Assembly (NCBI GenBank): GCA_018398765.1
Contig: JAHBMJ010000546.1
Coordinates: 20,110 to 45,462, forward strand
Origin: Chromera velia
Taxonomy: Eukaryota > Sar > Chromeraceae
Direction of reading: 5' to 3'
DNA: 25,353 nucleotides
Part shown: positions 18,846 through 25,353 of the stretch, piece after piece
How the letters are laid out: each line of letters begins with the position of its first letter
Numbering within the stretch: position 1 is the first letter of the stretch
Notes under the pieces: generated by a model
Databases searched by the model: none
What the model was told of the DNA's origin: nothing
Seen by the model: the letters and a program-made list of their open reading frames with translations, nothing else
Made by a program: the position numbers and the translations under genes

Positions 18846-19750
18846 CTATGCTTTCTCTTTTTTCAGTACCATGCTGCCTATTCTGATCTCTTCTGTCTGC
18901 CTTTGCCTTCCAAACCTCAGTACTCTCGATTTGTTAGAAAAGAGGAGACGGAGCGGCTCTGCGTACTTCCTCAATCCCTCCAGCAGTTTGTTCAATTCTC
19001 TGTCTGTTGCATCGAGCAAAGTTGTATCGTCTGCAAATAATACGGAGAAAAAATCCACCCATCTCCCATCCTCTCCGACCGGTACTTTCGGTCTTTCTTC
19101 CTGTTCTCTTATTCTCCTTCTCCCAGCCCTCCCTTCCTTTCTTACTCTCTCTGACAGGTCGTGTACGTATCTTTTGAAAAAAGTGGGCCCACTGGACCCC
19201 CCTTGTTTCATCTTTATCTGTTCTGGATACCACTTTCCTGTCCCTTTCACTCTTGCTCTTACTTTCTTGAGCGATGACAGGGCCCATCGGATTAGCTCCT
19301 CTGAAACCTCTGCCTCTCTCAGTTGCTGCTCAAGCTTACTATGCCTGACTTCGTCAAAAGCTCGAGTAAAATCAACGAGGGCCACAATTACAGAGAGATG
19401 GTGGGCAATCATAAATAAAAGAAGAAAGATGGCATTGCATGTTCCTGCTTTCTTTCTATATGTAAACTGCCATGGGTTCTGCCTTGCTTCTCTCTCTACA
19501 TTATTACCAAGAATCGTGTCCCTCCATTTTGCATCTGCACATGCCAGGTACATGTTTTTCTATCCCCCCATCACTGCCTGTGACTTGCCAGGCTTCGCCA
19601 ATGCCGTCACCGGTAAATCATTCTATCCCTCTGACCACCACACATAACAAAAAGATGCATTAATCAAATCAGTATATACATTCACCATCACTTAAGATTT
19701 TTTATGCAACCTAAGCAGACCCGGAGGCATTCTATCCTTTCCAGCAGCTT
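18846..19750 (-). pseudogene. LINE reverse transcriptase domain
   Basis: The open part is 19553-18846. Motif A is LVDFTRAFDEV (catalytic D at residue 61 of this frame), motif B is KQGGSSGPTFFKRYVHDL, motif C is LFADDTTLL (FADD at 173-176), and motif D/E is FSNKSRVLRFGR. All catalytic aspartates are intact. The upstream fingers (AAGKDRMPPGLL, KPGKSQA) can be seen at 19740-19560 but in shifted frames with stops. The frame ends in TAG at 18848-18846, just before a LGLVL segment that corresponds to the YLG motif of LINE reverse transcriptases. The domain would copy LINE RNA at a nicked chromosomal target. Confidence 0.9.
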
Positions 19751-20534
19751 TCTTAGGATTCCCTGCTTTTTTCTAGCTTTTTTCATTGCCTCCCTCACTT
19801 CCTTTTCGGTAGCTATCTTCGTGTTCTTTTCTTTTACTGCTGTGTATCTTTTGCATTCTTCTTTCTTTTCTGTTTCCAGTTCATCGTCTGGGAGCTTTGT
19901 CTGTTTTTCCCATCTTTTTGCAACTTGTTGCATTGTGAGACTGTCCTTGAAAGTTCATCCTCCTCGGTTCTCTCTTCTTGTCTTCTGTTCCTAGTCTCCT
20001 CCAGACCCTCCAGCATCCTCCTTCTCCTATTTCCTTCCTTATTCTTTACACTTTTCTCATTGTTTCCTTGGATACTTCCCTTTTCCCAATCTTGATCCTC
20101 TCTCTCTCCACCTCTTCTAATTGTTTTCTTCTCTCTTCGTATTCTCTCTGTCATCTCTCTTCTTGCCCTCTTTCTGTCCCCTCGCCTTTCTTCTGTTTCA
20201 AGTTTTTCATTTTCCTTCTAATTTTTCTTTTAAATGCTCTTATTCTTCTTTGCTCTGCCTTTCCTATTCTCACTGACTCATCGGCTTCTAAGGCTTCTCC
20301 GTTCCCTTTTCTTTCCCTTAAAGTTTTCTTTTGTTGCCTTAGTGCCCACCTATATGTTTCCTCTCTTACCTATCTCATTTTCTTGTATTTTCTTTCTAAT
20401 GCTTCTCTCTCTATGGTTTCTCCTTTCTTCCTACCATTTGCTTCTCGGAATACCTCCCCTATCTTCTTTATGGTGACTCTCTTGTCCAATTCTTCTATGA
20501 ATTCTCTTTCTGTTCTTTATGTAAAAGTCCCTTT
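19751..20534 (-). pseudogene. Broken linker between endonuclease and reverse transcriptase
   Basis: Coding-like, lysine/arginine/glutamate-rich peptides appear in at least two other frames (20154-19834 and 19933-19688, the latter with EVREAMKKARKK before the reverse transcriptase fingers). The frame changes show at least two insertions or deletions in this stretch. No separate domain is recognised. Confidence 0.65.
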
Positions 20535-21542
20535 CTATCTGCCAGTGGGTCTTATTCTGTCCTCTTCTTTTTCTGTTTCTTTGAAGATAAGTCTTTTCCA
20601 TCCTTTCTTCTCTTTTTGTCCTCTCTTCTTTTCTTTCTCTTTTCTCTCTCCCTTCTTTTCCTTCTCTTCTTGTGGTGGTTTCTTCTTTCCTCGTTTAAGG
20701 GTCAGTCTCAGATATGTATGATCAAAAGAGGCACTCGTCAACATATACAACGAAAAGGATGCACAAGACAAAAGCAAACAAGGAGTCACGTATACATAAT
20801 CGATGAGAGATTCGCCGCTCCCTGCACTCCGATAGGTGCACTGACCATCAAAAGCAAAGTCGTGCTCCCTCCCTCCCTCTTTAAGTGCACACTTTCTGAA
20901 GCCATTCAGTGGAACCAGTCCAAGGTCTTTGCAGAACCTTATAAACAGCTTTCCTTTCCGATTTTCCGTTTCATCTTCTGATGTTCTCTCTGGTTGGTAC
21001 ACCCCCCCCGCCCTCCCCCCCCTCACTATTCCTTCCCATTCGTCCCCTCCTTCGTCTCCTTCCCTCCCTCCCCATACCACCAGAGGCAGCTTGTTTGCTG
21101 TCCTGGCATTGAAATCCCCGTGCACGCACACTTCATTCGCTCGTTTGTCCCCTCTTTGCTTTCTTTCTCTTCTCTTTTCCTCCACTTTCTCTCTTATTTC
21201 CTCAAAAAAGCCATCGTTTTCATGAGTAGAGTCTCTTAGCGGGTCATACAGTCCCACTATCAGGGGGAATCCCGGTGCCTGTACAAAAATGGCTGCTTCT
21301 GTTGCTCTTTCTATCTGGAAGCCCAGTTCTCTTACTCTTCTGCTCAACAAAACCGCAACCTCTCCTGTAGCTATCACCATTCTCCCTTCTCTCTCCAGCG
21401 GGTAGTTCGTACCCCCTATCCCTCCTCCACTCAGACTGCACATTATCATTTCCGTTCTCGTTTCCATTAGCACCAGTACATCCGTTCTCTGTTTTTCCAT
21501 TTCTGCTGCGAAGGAGTCACTACCCATCAATCTTCTTGTCAT
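20535..21542 (-). pseudogene. LINE apurinic/apyrimidinic-type endonuclease domain
   Basis: This is an exonuclease-endonuclease-phosphatase fold. TDVLVLMETRTE carries the metal-binding Glu (residue 27 of this frame), GLYDP follows at 97-101, HGDFNAR at 141-147 carries the catalytic Asp/Asn, IDYVYVT is at 247-253, and FDHTYLRL at 273-280 carries the Asp-His pair. All are typical of APE-type LINE endonucleases that nick the target DNA. The domain's first strand, VTICV, lies upstream in the same frame but is cut off by TAG at 21557-21555, where the family motif has the metal-site region (usually Q-N). The frame ends at 20535 in a lysine/glutamate-rich linker. Confidence 0.9.
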
Positions 21543-21554
21543 TCCTCTATCGTT

Positions 21555-21938
21555 CTACACGCAAATGGTTACCTTTTCCTCCTCCCTTGTCTCTTCCTCC
21601 CCGTCTAACTCACTTGATATCATTGTGCTCGATGCTTCAGATCTGCACGACGATGATGGTGGCAATGGTAGCAAGGACTGTCCTCTCTCTGATGAACTGC
21701 TCACCGGGCCGGGCGTGGTGATAGATGAGAACGACTCGGTCTGGCTCTCTCCATTGTCCTCAGAGTCTTCTTTTCTCTTCCTTTGAACCGTCTCCTTTCC
21801 TTCCCCACCCAGGAAACCAGAATCAACATACTCAGACAAAGAAACAACATTTGTGAAACACACAGACGGAGTATCATATGCACATCCATCATTTAATTCA
21901 AATAAATATGCCTGCAAAGTTGGGACTGAGCTTGTCAC
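21555..21938 (-). pseudogene. ORF2 N-terminal extension before endonuclease
   Basis: It is in the same frame as the endonuclease and separated from it only by TAG at 21557-21555. The sequence is serine- and glutamate-rich (SSITTPGPVSSSSERGQS), low complexity, and ends EEEKVTICV, the first beta strand of the endonuclease. This suggests that ORF2 starts near 21938 or earlier, with a disordered leader. Confidence 0.6.
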
Positions 21939-22027
21939 AGAAATTGAAGAGATTTCACTGCATCATGTTTGAAGGAATCTTTGTCGTATCTTTCGGTCGA
22001 GTCTCTCTCTGAGGCATCTTTCTCTTC

Positions 22028-22522
22028 CTACGTCCTCTGTTCTTCCTCATTCTTACTTTTTTGTTTTCTTCTTTCTGCCCCCCCTTTCCACACCCTCCCT
22101 TCCCTCCCTTCCCTACCCTCCCTTCCCCAAGATCCCTGCCCATCCCTTGGCCCTGCCATCTCGCTCTGGCTTCTGTTACATGCCCAAGTCTGGCACCGTT
22201 CTCCTGCTGCGGGTTCTCTTCGCTCCTCGAGTTCCTTTTGGCCTCCGTCTCCTCCACTATGTCTGCACACACGGAGGGAGGGAGGGGGGGAAACTGTTTT
22301 CTTCTTAGTCTGTTTTGTGATTTTAAAAGTTTCACCGCGACCCGTCCCATACCCGCTTACCGGCATCAGGAGAACCTCTGACGTTGCCATCAGTCCTCCC
22401 GTCCCCCCCTCCCCCAGTGGCCAACTGGGGTCTTTGGGTTTGACTGCCTTATCCTGTCCTGTCGCCTTGGTAGGAAGATGGTGCGTCCTCCCACTCTCTC
22501 GTGCAAAGTCAGAATTTGACAA
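22028..22522 (-). pseudogene. Possible distal ORF1 segment
   Basis: It lies in the same frame as 23698-22718, with a TAA at 22720-22718 and apparently another stop between. The peptide SDFARESGRTHH loosely recalls the FAREC-type zinc knuckle of LINE ORF1 proteins, without the cysteine. The rest is Gly/Arg/Glu-rich. It could be the decayed C terminus of ORF1 or only the inter-ORF spacer. Confidence 0.35.
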
Positions 22523-22717
22523 AGGGAATGCCGCTTTCTCTTTTTGGGTCTATTCTTTGGCCTTTTCTCTTTCTGCACATGAGCAATTGCAACCACCAGA
22601 ACCTTTGGTGTGCCTTTCCCTCCTCCCTTTCCCTTTCCCATCCTTCTTCCACCCCTCCTCCTCCCTCCTTTCTTCTTTTTTATCTGCCTCTTCCGCTAAG
22701 ACGACGAACTTGTTTCT

Positions 22718-23698
22718 TTAGAATAACTCCGTCCCTAGACCTCTCCCTTCCTCCTCGACCTCTTTTTTCTGTTCGATTCTGCTTTTCCGACTGTTAAACA
22801 TTCCTGTCTCCTCCAATGCCTCAATCACGCACCACTCTGCCTCTTCTCGTGCCTCTCTCTCTATCTCTTTTTCTTTTCTCTGCAGCTTTCTACACCTTCT
22901 CTCTTCTCTATGAATCAGTTCTTCTATTCTCTTCATTTCTGTTCGCATGAGCTCTATCCTCTTCCTTCTCTCCTCCTCCTCTATATGACCTTTCCTGTCT
23001 TTGGGGGGGGGTCGGTCCTTCCCCTCCCCTCCCTCTTCATTCACCGCATGTCTGCATCCTCCCCCTCCTTCCTGTTTCCCGCACCGTTTCTTCCTAGGCC
23101 TGTCCTTGCTCTGTGCCTTGAGCCTGATGATCCAGGCGTCTGCACTCTCTCTTTTTTCGCACCCCTTCCTGTCTGCCGCTGTCTGCTCCTCTCTTTCCTC
23201 TCCCAGAACCTTCTCCCCCACTCTCTGTAGGGCCTCTTTTGCTTCCTTCTTCTCTTCTTCCGTCTTTTCTTCATCTTGGAGTGTCATTGTTGCCCATTTG
23301 ACCACTGCTTTTCTCTGTTCCTCCTCTGTCCTGGGCATGACACACCGGATATGCTTCCCTACCTCCATCTCCAGGGTCTGGTTCTCAGAGAAAAGAGAGT
23401 CTGCAACCTGTGCATCCGTCTTTCTTGCAAACATCACCATCGTAGTGTTCCCCCATCTTTTGTGCTTCCTGCTGGTGATGGAGCTTGCCCCCTTCTCCAA
23501 CCTCTCTGCCTGTGCTGCTGCCTCTTCAGGCCCGTCTCTTTTCCTCACTGGCTTCCTAATCTGTGCTGCTCTTGTCAGGAATTCTTTCAGCCCTTCTTTC
23601 AGCTCTCTTCTGTCAAGGCCTAAGCCAAGGAACAGCCGTGTCCTTTGCCTCACCTTCTCTTTGAAAACCTCCAGGCTTTTGCCTCCTGATTTTTTCAA
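22718..23698 (-). pseudogene. LINE ORF1 protein, C-terminal frame
   Basis: Lysine/arginine/glutamate-rich protein of 326 codons with several predicted coiled-coil stretches (EEEERRKRIELMRTEMKRIE and the following heptads) and a central part with KHKRWGNTTMVMFARKTDAQ that could be the nucleic-acid-binding core. LINE ORF1 proteins are RNA-binding chaperones that form ribonucleoprotein particles. The frame begins inside the 24104-23613 frame and replaces it near 23690, so ORF1 is frameshifted. The first Met is not a natural start. Confidence 0.65.
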
Positions 23699-24104
23699 TT
23701 GTGCTATCTCGTTTTCGGTCTACTCTTATATTCGTTTCATATCCTTTCTCAACTCTGCCTGTCCGTTCTTGCATTCCGCTATTTCTTTTTTTCAGGGGTC
23801 CGAGGCCTTTCTTGAGCTTCTTTCCCACGATTTTATCTACTGATGGAATGATTTCATTTCTCAGAATGGTGGAGAGTTGTGTCAGGTCGAACGAACTTTT
23901 CTCTTCTTTATGCTTTTCCGTCTCCTCCTTCTTTTCCTCCTCCTCCTCCTCCTCCTCCTCCTCTTCTTCCTCTCCTCTAGATGCTGAGTAGCTGGAAGTG
24001 GCTGACAGCATGTTGTTCAGTGCATCAATATTAATCTTTTTGTCCTCCATCGTCTCTTGGCCCTTCACGTATCCAAAATTTAAAGAAGTCAGAGAACGAG
24101 ACAT
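23613..24104 (-). pseudogene. LINE ORF1 protein, N-terminal frame
   Basis: It starts MSRSLTSLNFGYVKGQE and carries a Ser-rich stretch, an uninterrupted Glu run encoded by (GAG)n, and a coiled-coil-like region (FDLTQLSTILRNEIIPSVDK). After an A7 run at 23791-23797 the heptad pattern continues better in the +1 frame, where two stops follow before the open frame of 23698-22718. This points to an indel plus nonsense changes in the coil. Confidence 0.65.
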
Positions 24105-24240
24105 AAAGAGATATTATGATACTGTTGCTCTAGAGACTGCAACTTTCTCACCTTTGAACTGTTTGGGACGTTGTACATACGGTTTTGCTGCTTGTGATAG
24201 AGGGAAAAATGACTTTGCAGACTTTGCAGACTTTTTTCTA

Positions 24241-24525
24241 GGACTAACTACCAATTTTTAAGAAAATTCTAGAAAAAAATTGGTAACTCCCAATTTTTAG
24301 ATGACTCTAAGTATTCATAGAATTTGTTCCTAGTAATGAATTAGAGTCTAATGACTGCGGCTAGAGACTAGTGAGCCCCTGTCTAGCCCGTACATAAAAT
24401 TTTAGCTTCAAACTTCATGTGCTTCTTTCACTAGACTAGGTACCAATTTTTTAAAATTGGGAGTTCTTGGAGGTAAAAAATTGGTACTACTACCAATTCG
24501 ATGCCCAATTCAACTCCCAATTCAT
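24241..24525 (-). repeat. Right inverted arm (M3) of fold-back/TIR element
   Basis: This is the reverse complement of the arms at 16855-17089 and 16141-16375. The outer end, read inward on the minus strand, begins ATGAATTGGGAGTTGAATTG, next to TA at 24526-24527. Its inner end extends about 45 bp beyond the homology with a second GGGAGTTACCAATTTTT block, absent from the left arm. The 5' region of LINE ORF1 begins within about 140 bp of this end. Confidence 0.88.
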
Positions 24526-25353
24526 TAAAGTAGAACAGCGCTAGCAACAGTGGCACTCTCGCATTGTTGAAAAGAGTATACGCATAACTATACACATAAC
24601 TCAGCGCAGCGTTGCACTGAAAATCACTATTCAGATGTTATACCCTGTATGCTAGGCCATACCAGGCCTACTAGTAGAAACTCACAGTATAAATTAGGGT
24701 ATAAAGGGATTTTATATGGATTCTATACCAATAGTAGCAGATCTATAGTTTTAAAAATGTTGGGGGGTATTAATTGACTTTAGTTTCTTTCCCTAGTTCT
24801 TTCTTCGCTTCCCGGGAGCCTTCCACTACAAAACCAGGTTAAATTCCCTGGGAATTTAGTGGAATTTACCCTTGGAATTTAGTGGAATTTGACGGATTTT
24901 AGTAGAATTTACCATATGGAATCTACTAAATTCTACTAAATTCCACAAACTTTAGAGGTTTGTTTTTCGCGATCTAAAAAGAGTTAGCAGCTCATTCTAA
25001 TATGAAATATGACGGGGCACATTCCCATTTACGTGCGTCATACGGTGTTATGCAAATGGATTTGAGTTCAGTTTAAACAATCCAGCGATCGGATGGACGC
25101 ACGGACGAAAGATTAACAGTTTGAAGGGAGCTAATAGACTTTCGATTTCTCAAACTGCGTGCTGACTGACTTAACTCACTGATTGATTGATGGATCAGTG
25201 GAAAACTGGGTGTATAGATCTAGGGGCTCTCATTTTGAGACTGATACTGCTCTATGAAATTGGGGTACATACTACCATGGGCGACATAAGTTCTGTATAC
25301 TCATCTTTTGACCTCTCTAGCGCCAATGAAATATAACAAGAAGTAAACATTTA
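24526..25353. other. AT-rich flank with short inverted repeats, no gene seen
   Basis: No coding frame is supported. Between about 24838 and 24957, GGAATTTAGTGGAATTT-type units occur in both orientations (for example the stretch at 24852-24885 against 24921-24951), making a foldable repeat. The rest is AT-rich unique-looking sequence. Confidence 0.45.

Larger units (their letters stand above)
17111..24240 (-). mobile_element. Broken non-LTR (LINE) retrotransposon, APE endonuclease type
   Basis: Transcript order on the minus strand is a short 5' region (24240-24105), coiled-coil ORF1 (24104-22718), a linker, apurinic-type endonuclease (21542-20535), reverse transcriptase (about 19750-18846), a C-terminal domain (18800-17202) and a 3' end with three potential hairpins. 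Length is about 7.1 kb, so it is close to complete. ORF1 and ORF2 are interrupted by frameshifts and stops, so this copy cannot make its proteins in one piece. A related 3' fragment at 4128-4545 shows that the family has amplified in this genome. I cannot assign the LINE clade. Confidence 0.88.

Noticed and set aside
17202..21557. TAG reassigned to a sense codon in this genome
   Set aside because: The predicted host CAP and kinase genes, as well as ORF2 itself, end with TAG, so plain nonsense mutation in a dead element is simpler.
20616..23843. Several long plus-strand frames rich in Ser/Leu/Phe/Pro across the LINE
   Set aside because: They are antisense shadows of the Lys/Glu/Arg-rich LINE proteins.
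1..25353. tRNA or rRNA genes
   Set aside because: I saw no convincing cloverleaf, box A/box B pair or rRNA segment by eye. A covariance-model search would be decisive.

Overview
This is nuclear DNA from a eukaryote with intron-rich genes; nothing in it looks bacterial. The unique parts have balanced base composition. The palindrome TGCATGCA occurs at least 12 times (about 0.4 expected by chance), predicted introns end in (T)GCAG, simple repeats are abundant, and there is an APE-type non-LTR retrotransposon. TGCATGCA is a known ApiAP2-type motif of apicomplexans and relatives, so my best guess is an alveolate, perhaps a chromerid such as Chromera. That placement is inference.

Gene layout. (1) A plus-strand gene occupies about 52-2973, with seven short exons; all but one of its junctions agree in reading phase, and its introns are filled with CTTT, TC and GT repeats. 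I do not recognise the product. (2) A second unrecognised gene lies on the minus strand at about 7565-5409, with four phase-compatible exons; the last runs into a 47-bp minisatellite. (3) A protein kinase gene lies on the minus strand at about 11687-9242. (4) Divergent from the kinase is a secreted ShKT plus CAP/SCP protein on the plus strand at 12316-13701, with one intron. Splice sites were read by eye.

Mobile and repeated DNA. An AT-rich island at about 3000-4127 contains a TA-flanked MITE-like element (3617-4108) that abuts a decayed LINE ORF2 tail (4128-4545). Downstream of the CAP gene (13840-15800) are diverged local duplications, followed by a recent 713-bp tandem duplication (15684-17110). 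The right part of the window is a nearly full-length but broken LINE on the minus strand (about 24240-17111), with a coiled-coil ORF1, an apurinic-type endonuclease, a reverse transcriptase and a C-terminal zinc-knuckle-like region. It is bracketed by inverted arms of roughly 235-290 bp whose outer ends carry matching termini and TA on both sides (16855-24525). It therefore looks like a LINE inside, or captured by, a fold-back TIR element.

I see no operon-like or defence system. The most unusual item is the LINE/fold-back composite and its duplicated left arm.
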